From an uncultured Anaerolineae bacterium (GTDB lineage: Bacteria > Chloroflexota > Anaerolineae > B4-G1 > DUEL01), in contig CALDFY010000002.1 of NCBI GenBank assembly GCA_937942115.1, positions 1 to 6,968 on the forward strand: a stretch of 6,968 nucleotides of DNA, given 5' to 3'. The notes under the pieces were generated by a model. That model was not told the DNA's origin. It made no database searches and was given only the letters and a program-made list of their open reading frames with translations. Shown here in pieces: positions 1 to 5,782 of the stretch. A program made the translations under genes and the position numbers. Numbering within the stretch: the first letter of the stretch is position 1; every line of letters begins with the position of its first letter.

Positions 1-1
1 C

Positions 2-772
2 CGCGCCGATGCCCTGGCCGGGCTGGCCCCCCACCTGCCGGAGGACCTGCTGGGCGAGGCCCTGGCCGCCGCCAGGGAAATCGGGAATGAATACCACCGG
101 GCCGAAGCGCTGGCCGGTCTGGTCCCCCACCTGCCGGAGGACCTGCGGGAACAGGCGCTACGGGAGGCCCTGGCCGCCGCCAGGGAAATCCGGCAGGAAG
201 ATTACCGCGCCAAGGCCCTGGCCGCCCTGGCCCCCTACCTGCCGCAGGAACTGCTTTCCCAGGCCCTGGCCGCCGCCAGGGAAATCGTGGATAAATCCGA
301 CCGCGCCGAGGCCCTGGCCGGGCTGGCCCCCCACCTGCCGGAGGACCTGCTGGGCGAGGCCCTGGCCGCCGCCAGGAAAATCGGGAATAAATACCACCGG
401 GCCGAAGCGCTGGCCGCCCTGGCCCCCCACCTGCCCCAGGAACTGCTGGGCGAGGCCCTGGCCGCCGCCAGGAAAATCCGGGATGAATACCACCGGGCCA
501 AAGCCCTGGCCGCCCTGGTCCCCCACCTGGCCGAATTGGGCTACCCCCAGGAGGCCCTGGCCGCCGCCAGGGAAATCCGGGATGAAGACGCCCGCGCCTT
601 TGCCCTGGCCGCCCTGGCCCCCCACCTGCCGCAGGAACTCTTGGGCGAGGCCCTGGCCGCCGCCAGGGGAATCGGGTGGGAAGACGCCCGCGCCCGGGCC
701 CTGGCCGGTCTGGCCCCCCACCTGGCGGCCCTCCCCCGCCCGGCCCTCTCCCCCCTCTGGGACGAGACGCTG
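2..772 (+). repeat. Eight in-frame ~96-bp tandem repeats within the solenoid gene
   Basis: Units begin with an Arg codon (cgc or cgg) at 2, 98, 206, 302, 398, 494, 593 and 689. Lengths are 96 bp except unit 2 (108 bp) and unit 6 (99 bp), and all indels are multiples of three, so coding is preserved. Unit 8 loses the pattern after about 725. The DNA around GAGGCCCTGGCCGCCGCCAG is almost invariant between units, which points to expansion by recent duplication or homogenisation. The last unit and the 4-residue insert in unit 2 are the divergent ones. Confidence 0.85.
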
Positions 773-913
773 CCGCGCCTGGCCCGCCGCACCCGCCGGG
801 ATGTGCTGGCGGACCTGCGGGCGCTGGCGCCGGTGCTCTTCGCCCTGGGCGGGGCGGAGGCCGTGCAGGAGACCTTCCGCGCCATCCAGGACGTGGGCCG
901 CTGGTGGCCGTAG
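2..913 (+). CDS. Ala/Leu-rich helical repeat protein, C-terminal part (5' end outside window)
   Basis: The frame is open from the first bases to a TAG at 911-913, so only the last ~303 residues are visible and the start lies outside the window. It consists of eight units of mostly 32 residues, typified by RAEALAALAPHLP, then a short acidic/Leu segment, then EALAAAR and IRDEY. Each unit looks like a helix-turn-helix pair of the HEAT/TPR-like solenoid type. Unit 2 has 36 residues and unit 6 has 33. Unit 8 degenerates into a unique C-terminus of ~55 residues rich in Leu, Arg and Ala, ending GRWWP. From recalled examples, arrays of this style often form the C-terminal sensor or scaffold part of large Chloroflexota and cyanobacterial proteins, including STAND/NACHT-type ATPases. 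No catalytic domain is visible here, so function is unassigned. The start, any N-terminal effector and total length cannot be judged. Confidence 0.85.
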   Translation, partial: RADALAGLAPHLPEDLLGEALAAAREIGNEYHRAEALAGLVPHLPEDLREQALREALAAAREIRQEDYRAKALAALAPYLPQELLSQALAAAREIVDKSDRAEALAGLAPHLPEDLLGEALAAARKIGNKYHRAEALAALAPHLPQELLGEALAAARKIRDEYHRAKALAALVPHLAELGYPQEALAAAREIRDEDARAFALAALAPHLPQELLGEALAAARGIGWEDARARALAGLAPHLAALPRPALSPLWDETLPRLARRTRRDVLADLRALAPVLFALGGAEAVQETFRAIQDVGRWWP

Positions 914-951
914 CCATCGCGTTGCGCTTCGGAGGGAACGAGGAAACGCCG

Positions 952-1713
952 ATGGACCTTTTCGGCAAAGTCGCGCTGGTCACCGGGGGCGCCGTGCGGG
1001 TGGGGCGCGCCATCGCCCTGGGATTGGCCTCGGCCGGCGCCCACCTGGTCGTCCACTACCACCGCTCCGCTGATGCCGCCCGGGAGACCGTCGCCGGGGC
1101 CCGCCAGCGGGGCGTGGAGGCGGTGGCCCTCCCGGCCGACCTGGCCGATCCGGAGGAGGCCCTCTCGCTGGCCCGGCAGGCCCTCGCCCACTTCGGCCGC
1201 GTGGACGTCATCGTCCACGGCGCCTCCCCCTTCGTGCGGGCCTCCCTCTCCGGAACAACCCCCGAACTCTGGCGCCAGGTCCTGGGGGTGCTGGTGGACG
1301 GGTTCTTCATCCTGGCCCGCGAACTCACCCCGGGGATGGTCGCTCGCGGGGAGGGGGGCATAGTGGTCGTTCTGGACCGGGGGACCTTTGACCCCTGGCC
1401 GGATTTTCTGGCCCACAGCGTGGGGAAAAGCGCGCTCTGGGCGCTGGCCCGCAACCTGGCGGTGGAACTGGCGCCCCATGTGCGGGTGAACGGCGTGGTG
1501 CCCGGGCCCGTCCTCCCGCCGCCGGACTATCCGGAGGAAGACCGGGCCCGGATCGCCCAGGGGACCCTGCTGGGGCGCTGGGGCGACCCCCAGGACGTGG
1601 TGGAGGCCGTCCTCTTCCTCCTCCGCGCCGACTACATCACCGGAGAAGTCCTTTTTGTGGACGGCGGGGAACGCTGGGCCCACCGTCGCCCTCTCGGCCC
1701 GCGCCCGACCTGA
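952..1713 (+). CDS. SDR-family oxidoreductase, pteridine reductase/FolM-like, with His at the catalytic Tyr position
   Basis: This is a 253-residue classical-length short-chain dehydrogenase, expected to be a cytosolic NAD(P)H-dependent reductase. The Rossmann glycine motif is TGGAVRVG (residues 11-18). The Arg inside it and the following HYHRS (35-39) resemble pteridine reductases (PTR1/FolM), which prefer NADPH. Other landmarks are DVIVHGAS at the NNAG position and RVNGVVPGP after the active site. Asp142 stands where classical SDRs have the catalytic Ser, as in pteridine reductases. Thirteen residues later, where Tyr is expected in YxxxK, the sequence is HSVGK, giving His155 and Lys159. The Tyr is therefore missing and activity is uncertain. 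The ATG at 952 was chosen because GAGG at 940-943 lies 8 bases upstream. The solenoid gene ends 38 bases upstream on the same strand, so co-transcription is possible. Substrate is unknown. Confidence 0.88.
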   Translation: MDLFGKVALVTGGAVRVGRAIALGLASAGAHLVVHYHRSADAARETVAGARQRGVEAVALPADLADPEEALSLARQALAHFGRVDVIVHGASPFVRASLSGTTPELWRQVLGVLVDGFFILARELTPGMVARGEGGIVVVLDRGTFDPWPDFLAHSVGKSALWALARNLAVELAPHVRVNGVVPGPVLPPPDYPEEDRARIAQGTLLGRWGDPQDVVEAVLFLLRADYITGEVLFVDGGERWAHRRPLGPRPT

Positions 1714-1714
1714 A

Positions 1715-1742
1715 TTGCAAATCCCCAGCATAATGGTATAAT
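1715..1742 (+). promoter_or_regulatory. Sigma70-type promoter with extended -10, upstream of the ferredoxin gene
   Basis: The -35 box TTGCAA lies at 1715-1720. After a 16-base spacer comes a perfect TATAAT at 1737-1742, preceded by TG at 1734-1735, which makes an extended -10 element. Transcription would start near 1749, giving a leader of about 58 bases. The -35 box begins two bases after the stop of the upstream reductase gene, so the ferredoxin is probably its own transcription unit. A good Shine-Dalgarno (GGAGG, 1796-1800) precedes the ATG at 1807 by six bases. Confidence 0.8.
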
Positions 1743-1806
1743 AGCGCCGTCCGGCGACCCTGCTCAAAAGAGACCGTCATTACCCCAATATACACGGAGG
1801 TTCAAA

Positions 1807-2073
1807 ATGACATACGTCATCACCAGCCTGTGCAAGCGGGCCGGGGCCTGCGTGGATGTCTGCCCCACCGACTCCGTCCATTTTGTGGACGGGGACCCCA
1901 ACTGGCCCACCTACTACATCAACCCCGATACCTGTATTGAGTGCGGGGCCTGCGCCGCCGAGTGCCCCAACGAGGCGATCTTCCACGAGGATGAGGTGCC
2001 CGACGCCTACAAGGCCGACATCCAGAAGAACGCCGACTACTACAAGATCGGTCCGGGGAAGGACCAGGTGTAA
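1807..2073 (+). CDS. Small two-cluster ferredoxin, probably seven-iron type
   Basis: An 88-residue soluble electron carrier. Seven Cys are present: Cys9, Cys15, Cys19-Pro, then Cys43, Cys46, Cys49 and Cys53-Pro in a CxxCxxCxxxCP motif. The first motif is C-x5-C-x3-CP, with no central Cys. By analogy with seven-iron ferredoxins, Cys9/Cys15/Cys53 would hold a [3Fe-4S] cluster and Cys19/Cys43/Cys46/Cys49 a [4Fe-4S] cluster. Ser23 occupies the spot where many relatives carry an extra non-ligand Cys (CPVDC). The acidic tail (FHEDEVP onwards) is typical of the family. The gene has its own strong promoter, a GGAGG ribosome site and a terminator 14 bases after the stop, so it looks like a highly expressed monocistronic housekeeping gene. 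Its redox partners are not in the window. Confidence 0.92.
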   Translation: MTYVITSLCKRAGACVDVCPTDSVHFVDGDPNWPTYYINPDTCIECGACAAECPNEAIFHEDEVPDAYKADIQKNADYYKIGPGKDQV

Positions 2074-2087
2074 CCCCACTCCCTCCA

Positions 2088-2123
2088 CCAAAAAGGCCGC
2101 CCCTGCAGGGGCGGCCTTTTTGG
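2088..2123. terminator. Perfect bidirectional Rho-independent terminator
   Basis: GGCCGCCCC (2095-2103) and GGGGCGGCC (2108-2116) enclose a TGCA loop and are flanked by A5 (2090-2094) and T5 (2117-2121). The whole 36-base element is a perfect palindrome, so it gives a hairpin plus U-tract in both directions. It sits exactly 14 bases past the stop of the ferredoxin gene and 14 bases past the stop of the converging minus-strand gene. Confidence 0.93.
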
Positions 2124-2137
2124 TTATCGGGGGGCGC

Positions 2138-4099
2138 TTATCCCCCTTCTTCCAGCCACTCCGCCAGTCCCTCCGGCGTCTCCGCCTCTACGGGGACGTA
2201 GATGATCCCCGGATAGTACCGCTCAAAGAAGGCCCGCAGGTCCCCGCCCCAACCCGCCGGGTTGACAGCGATCACCCGCCGGAAATCCAGGTCGCCGATG
2301 CCGGCGTCGTCGGCGCTGCCGCCGAGGGTGTACCGGTGGCGGTCCCACGTCGCCGCCACCACCGCCTGGGCCCAGGCCCGGCCGGCCTGCGGGGGCAGGA
2401 GGACGTAGGTCCGGCCGTACTGGACCCGGGGCAACCCGCCGGAGGGGGGCGGTCCTCCCGGCGTCCCGGGGGAAGGCGGCAGGGCCTGCAGAATCTCCGC
2501 CAGTTCTTCGGGGGTCTCTGCGTGGACCGACACCAGCGCCACGCCCGGATAGTACTCGGCGAAGAAGGCGGCCAGGTCGCCGGGCCAGCCCTCCGGATTG
2601 ACAGCGACCACCCGCCGGACCGGCAGGTCGCCGATGCCGGCGTCGTCGGCGCTGCCGCCCACGGTGAAGCGGCGGGTGTCCCATGTCGCCGCCACCACCG
2701 CCCCGGCCCAGGCCCGGTCGGCCTGGGGGGGCAGGAGGACGTAGGTGCGCTCGTACGGCACCCGGGGCGTCCCCCGCACCGGCTCCAGATAGCGGCGCGC
2801 ATTCAGGTAGTGGCTGGTAGGCCGCAGTTCCAGTCCCCCGATCCGCATCCCCAGGTGCAGATGCGGCCCGGTCGCCTGACCGGTCCGTCCCGCCAGGCCG
2901 ATGACCTCTCCCGCCGAGACGGTACTGCCGTCCGGCACCAGAATCTCCCGCAGGTGGCCGTAGATCAGGGTGACCTGGCCCACGCCGGGGACATTGCTGA
3001 CCGTCCGGACGTACTTCCCGTAGGCCGTGCCGGGCGGGCCGTGGGAGACCTGTCCCCGCAGGCAGGCCAGGACCGGAGAACCCTCCGCCGCCTGTAAATC
3101 CACCCCCTCGTGTCCCCCGTGCAGCCAGCAGGTCTGGTGGACGGGGTCCCAGGAGGCCTCGTAGTAGGTCTGTTGACGGTCTCCGTAGGCCTGGGTGTAG
3201 GCCCGGGTGACCGTCGGCCAAAGCAACCGCAGCGCGGCCGGATGGGGCATCCGCTTCCGACTGCCCACCGCGCCGGGAATCGCCGTCGGGGTGCCGTCGG
3301 GACGGAGCCAGGTCAGCCCGGCCCAGGAGGGGTCGGAAGCACGGAGGAGGAAACCATAGACGGCCTCTATCCGGTCGTACTGGGTACAGAAAAAGTAGAA
3401 ATCGGCGTACTGGGCACCCTTCTCGGCGTCCGATGGGGCCGGATGGACGTTGGCGAACTGGGAGATAATGACCGGTTTGGGGCGGACCTCGGGCCGTTCC
3501 AGATAGAGGCGCAGGAAGCGCAGGGCGCCGTTGTAGTTCTCCATCTCCGCCCGCGTCGCCCAGTAGACGTGGCAGCAGACGAAGTCGGCGGCGGCCAGCG
3601 CCTCCCGGCACTCGTTCAGGAACGCCTCATCGGGGACGACGGGGGTCAGTCCGGGCAAAGTGGGGCCGGCGGGGGCCAGGCCGGGGAAGCCCACCCTGAG
3701 GGGCGGGCCGAAGCGGCGGCGCAGGCCGTCGGCCACGGCGAGAAACCAGGCGGAGAAGGCGGCGGGCGACTCCCAGGAGACGCCGTAGCCGCACGGGGCG
3801 GTGTTCGGCTCCCCGTGGATTTCAAAGTCGGTGACGCCAGCGCGGAGAAACGCGGCCACCAGAGGGGCGAACTCCTCCACAAACGCTTCCGGCGGAGTCG
3901 GCGCCACGCCAGGCCGGGGGCTCAGCAACTGGACCAGGAACCGCTGGATGCCCAGCCCCCGCAGCGCGTCCACGTCGCCGACCGAATGGACTCCGGCCCG
4001 CAGCCGCGCCGCTTCTACGGCGGCCCGCTGGAGGGCCTCCAGGTCCGCCGGGCGGACGGGGCCTTCTCCGAGGGTCACTCCCGCTTTGGCGAACGTCAT
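2138..4099 (-). CDS. Glycosidase-like barrel + M23 (LytM) peptidase + two copies of an unrecognised C-terminal module
   Basis: A 653-residue protein likely acting on, or bound to, cell-wall material. Residues ~30-290 resemble a clan GH-A TIM barrel: HGEPN has acid/base Glu97 after strand 4, DFVCCHVYW is at strand 6, and KPVIISQF is at strand 7, where the nucleophile Glu is replaced by Gln214. Residues ~325-440 are an M23 metallopeptidase domain with intact zinc and catalytic residues: HEGVD (His330, Asp334), YGHL (His381) and GPHLHLG (His413, His415). Residues 447-537 and 559-649 are two related modules joined by a Pro/Gly/Ser linker. The N-terminus (MTFAKAGVTL) has no signal peptide or membrane helix, so export or release is unexplained. 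A phage-type or lysis-released enzyme is one possibility. The ATG is supported by GGAGG (4106-4110) six bases upstream. It ends on the shared terminator. No neighbour indicates its role. Confidence 0.85.
   Translation of the reverse strand: MTFAKAGVTLGEGPVRPADLEALQRAAVEAARLRAGVHSVGDVDALRGLGIQRFLVQLLSPRPGVAPTPPEAFVEEFAPLVAAFLRAGVTDFEIHGEPNTAPCGYGVSWESPAAFSAWFLAVADGLRRRFGPPLRVGFPGLAPAGPTLPGLTPVVPDEAFLNECREALAAADFVCCHVYWATRAEMENYNGALRFLRLYLERPEVRPKPVIISQFANVHPAPSDAEKGAQYADFYFFCTQYDRIEAVYGFLLRASDPSWAGLTWLRPDGTPTAIPGAVGSRKRMPHPAALRLLWPTVTRAYTQAYGDRQQTYYEASWDPVHQTCWLHGGHEGVDLQAAEGSPVLACLRGQVSHGPPGTAYGKYVRTVSNVPGVGQVTLIYGHLREILVPDGSTVSAGEVIGLAGRTGQATGPHLHLGMRIGGLELRPTSHYLNARRYLEPVRGTPRVPYERTYVLLPPQADRAWAGAVVAATWDTRRFTVGGSADDAGIGDLPVRRVVAVNPEGWPGDLAAFFAEYYPGVALVSVHAETPEELAEILQALPPSPGTPGGPPPSGGLPRVQYGRTYVLLPPQAGRAWAQAVVAATWDRHRYTLGGSADDAGIGDLDFRRVIAVNPAGWGGDLRAFFERYYPGIIYVPVEAETPEGLAEWLEEGG
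2153..2761 (-). repeat. Tandem duplication encoding two 91-residue C-terminal modules
   Basis: Copy 1 (residues 447-537) maps to 2489-2761 and copy 2 (residues 559-649) to 2153-2425. By hand alignment they match at 68 of 91 positions without gaps. The invariant core is GGSADDAGIGDL; RTYVLLPPQA, AVVAATWD, AVNP, GDL and YYPG are also shared. The DNA over the SADDAGIGDL segment is nearly identical in both copies, indicating a fairly recent duplication or gene conversion. The 21-residue linker is rich in Pro, Gly and Ser. I do not recognise the module. The alternating hydrophobic strands and helices would suit a small alpha/beta fold. Confidence 0.85.
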
Positions 4100-4131
4100 A
4101 TCCCGCCTCCCTTCCCCATCATCTCTCCCCC

Positions 4132-4190
4132 GGCGGCTGCGCCGCCACCCCCTCCCCTCTCCCGAACGACGTTCGGGAGCGGGGAGGGGG
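4132..4190. repeat. Compound palindromic intergenic repeat
   Basis: Two adjacent inverted repeats lie here. GGCGGC (4132-4137) and GCCGCC (4141-4146) enclose TGC. A larger palindrome at 4148-4190 is centred on CCCGAACG-A-CGTTCGGG, with C/T-rich and G/A-rich arms of ~21 bp and one mismatch. The core recurs at 6777-6793 as CCCGAACGAAGTTCGGG in the same C-tract/G-tract context, so this is a dispersed repeat family. It separates the M23 gene start from the truncated plus-strand membrane gene. Confidence 0.8.
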
Positions 4191-4202
4191 GCAGGGGGAA
4201 GG

Positions 4203-4766
4203 GTGAGGCTGGCCCCCTTCGGCTTCCTGGGGCTGGCCTTTATGCTGGTGGAAATTCCCCTCCTTCAGCGGTTCATCCTGTTCCTGGGGCATCCGGCCTA
4301 CGCGATGGCGGGGGTGCTGGGGGCGCTGCTGTTGTTTTCGGGACTGGGGAGTCTTTTATCGGCGCGCGTCCCGCTGCGCCGGGCGCTGGGTGGGGTCGTG
4401 GGGGTGGTGGTCCTCTACGGACTGGGGATGCCCCTGCTCTCGGGGCCGCTCTTGGGGCTTCCGTTCTGGGCGCGCGCGGCGGTGACCGGCCTGGGGCTGG
4501 CCCCGCTGGGGATGGCGATGGGGATGCCCTTCCCGCGCCTTCTGGAAGCCCTGCAGGAGCGGGAGCCGGGGCTGGTGCCCTGGGCGTGGGGCGTCAACGG
4601 CGCGCTCTCCGTCGTCGCCTCCGTCCTGGCGGCCCTGATGGCTCTCTCCTGGGGCTTCCGGGCCGTCCTGATCGCCGGCGCGGCGGCCTACCTGGGGGCC
4701 GGGCTCACCTCGGCCTGGGCGTGGCGGTCTCCTGCATCCGGTGCTGCTGGACCCCCGGCCCGGTGA
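4203..4766 (+). pseudogene. 5'-truncated membrane spermidine-synthase-like gene, C-terminal membrane part only
   Basis: About 187 codons remain open to a TGA at 4764-4766. The protein resembles the C-terminal membrane region of large spermidine-synthase-like (SpeE-type) membrane proteins. Landmarks are FMLVEIPLLQRFILFLGHPAY, LLFSGLGSLLS, APLGMAMGMPFP and VPWAWGVNGALSVVASVLA. About five hydrophobic helices are present. Recalled full-length relatives are several hundred residues long and include a Rossmann methyltransferase-like domain, which is absent. Homology-like sequence begins immediately after the palindromic repeat, which suggests truncation at or by that element. A GTG at 4203 or the ATG at 4242 could restart translation, but neither has a convincing ribosome site. 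The 3' end overlaps the methyltransferase gene by 62 bases, tail to tail. The frame is undamaged, so the truncation is recent or the fragment is still used. Confidence 0.72.
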
Positions 4767-5487
4767 GGGGAACGAAGGCCACGCCGCCGTAGTTGTAGGC
4801 CTTGAGTTCCCCGTCCGGCTGTTTGACCAGTTTCCAGAGCACCTGATACCCGCCCGGCGGTCCCACCGGGATGACCATTCGCCCGCCCACGGCCAGTTGC
4901 TCCACCAATGGCGGAGGGATATGGTCCGGCGCGGCGGTGACGATGATGGCGTCAAAGGGAGCATACTCCGGCCAGCCGTAGTAGCCGTCCCCCTGCTTGC
5001 AGGTCACCTGGTACCCCAACTCTTTCAGCCGCTCCGCCGCGCTCCTGGCCAGTTCGGGGATGATTTCTACGGAATAGACCTCCACCCCTGGGATGGAGGC
5101 CAGGACGGCGGCCTGATAGCCGGAGCCGGTTCCGATTTCCAGCACCCGGTCGCCGGGCTTCAGGTCCAGGAGTTCGGTCATCAAGGCGACGATGTACGGC
5201 TGGGAGATGGTCTGGCCGAAGCCGATGGGTAGAGGATAATCGCCGTAGGCCTGGGGGCGCTCCTCCTCCGGCACGAAGAGGTGTCGGGGGACGGTGCGCA
5301 TCGCCTCCAGCACCCGTTCATCCCGGATTCCCCGAGCCTGGATGGTCTCAATCACCATTCGCTCCCTCATCTGAACGTAGCGGGCGTCATCCACCGGCGT
5401 GGCCGTCGGCGACGGGGTAGGAGATACCGCCGGTCGGCAAGCGGTGGCCAGCAACAAAAAAGAGACAAGAAGAGCCTTTCTCATCAT
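4705..5487 (-). CDS. pcm: Protein-L-isoaspartate O-methyltransferase, lipoprotein form
   Basis: A 260-residue Pcm-type enzyme, which uses S-adenosylmethionine to methylate L-isoaspartyl residues and so start repair of aged proteins. The N-terminus MMRKALLVSFLLLATAC is a classic lipoprotein signal with lipidated Cys17, followed by a Pro/Thr/Ser spacer (residues 18-31). The catalytic domain follows: RHLFVPEEERPQAYGD (68-83), PLPIGFGQTISQP (85-97), and SAM motif I VLEIGTGSGYQAA (115-127), then VYSVE. All family hallmarks look intact. Pcm is normally cytosolic, so a surface-anchored copy is unusual. Start: two ATGs in tandem (5487 and 5484) follow GAGG at 5488-5491. The second gives a slightly better though still short spacing. 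The first overlaps the TGA of the upstream HEPN stub, suggesting translational coupling in the minus-strand operon. The 3' end overlaps the truncated membrane gene. Confidence 0.93.
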   Translation of the reverse strand: MMRKALLVSFLLLATACRPAVSPTPSPTATPVDDARYVQMRERMVIETIQARGIRDERVLEAMRTVPRHLFVPEEERPQAYGDYPLPIGFGQTISQPYIVALMTELLDLKPGDRVLEIGTGSGYQAAVLASIPGVEVYSVEIIPELARSAAERLKELGYQVTCKQGDGYYGWPEYAPFDAIIVTAAPDHIPPPLVEQLAVGGRMVIPVGPPGGYQVLWKLVKQPDGELKAYNYGGVAFVPLTGPGVQQHRMQETATPRPR

Positions 5488-5573
5488 CCTCGTGGAAACA
5501 GGATAATTCCCCTCCGCTCTCTCTGACGCTTCGTCAGCCAGCCTTTCACTTCGCTATATTTTGCCTCATCCAT
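5484..5573 (-). pseudogene. Probable HEPN-domain gene remnant, first ~15 codons only
   Basis: A 29-codon frame starting at an ATG (5573) embedded in ATGGATGA overlaps the MNT stop by 8 bases, the usual MNT-to-HEPN gene coupling. It begins MDEAKYSEVKGWLTK, which resembles the start of small HEPN proteins (acidic Met-leader, then a WL-x-KA-type helix). After that it runs into a basic tail ending ILFPRG, and stops at 5484-5486 inside the start of the methyltransferase gene. The HEPN core and its Rx4-6H motif are absent. A small palindrome (CTGACG at 5523-5528, CGTCAG at 5532-5537) lies at the point where similarity ends. The HEPN identity rests on position and a short N-terminal resemblance, so it is moderate at best. 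Confidence 0.5.
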
Positions 5574-5782
5574 AGAGCGCTCTTCCTTCCCGCATCGCCT
5601 GAAGAAAGAAGTCCTCTCCACTTCCTGCGGGGTCGCCACGATGATTTCCAGCAGGTCTATATCGCTGAATTCCGCAGGAGTGTCGTCGCGTGAGAGCCAA
5701 AGAGGACGACCCTCTCCGGTTTCAGGCCGTCCACCAGTCTCTGCACAATCGTCTCTAACAACTCCGGAGGGACTTGCTTCAT
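5566..5782 (-). pseudogene. Frameshifted and internally deleted MNT-family nucleotidyltransferase
   Basis: Family signature pieces occur in order but in three frames. Frame one, from the ATG at 5782, reads MKQVPPELLETIVQRLV then VVLFGSHA, the glycine-serine nucleotidyltransferase motif. It hits TAG soon after. Around 5687-5689 the signal moves to another frame, giving DDTPAEFSDIDLL (the DxD metal-binding motif) and IIVATPQEVER. Near 5613-5618 it shifts again to EDFFLQAMREGRALYG and a TGA at 5566-5568, a typical MNT ending. The stretch normally present between SDIDLL and the VVTPEEVER-like segment is about 25 residues too short, implying a deletion. MNT proteins usually act as antitoxins that modify a HEPN RNase partner, here reduced to a stub just downstream. 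The ATG directly abuts the TAG of the NERD-like gene, with GGAGG about six bases upstream. Confidence 0.8.

Noticed and set aside
2..772. CRISPR-like regular repeats
   Set aside because: Units are contiguous, in frame, protein-coding and lack unique spacers. They are protein repeats.
158..1767. Long minus-strand open frames opposite the solenoid and reductase genes
   Set aside because: They are low-complexity antisense of the repeats or of the reductase (Gly/Pro/Arg-rich), with no family resemblance. High GC makes stops rare in the other frames.
4203..4766. Complete small membrane protein
   Set aside because: It matches only the C-terminal membrane part of a much larger family and starts against a repeat without a good ribosome site, so truncation is the better reading.
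1856..4792. Long plus-strand open frames opposite the M23 gene
   Set aside because: These are shadow frames: composition is dominated by Arg/Gly/Pro, while the minus-strand frame carries clear M23 motifs.
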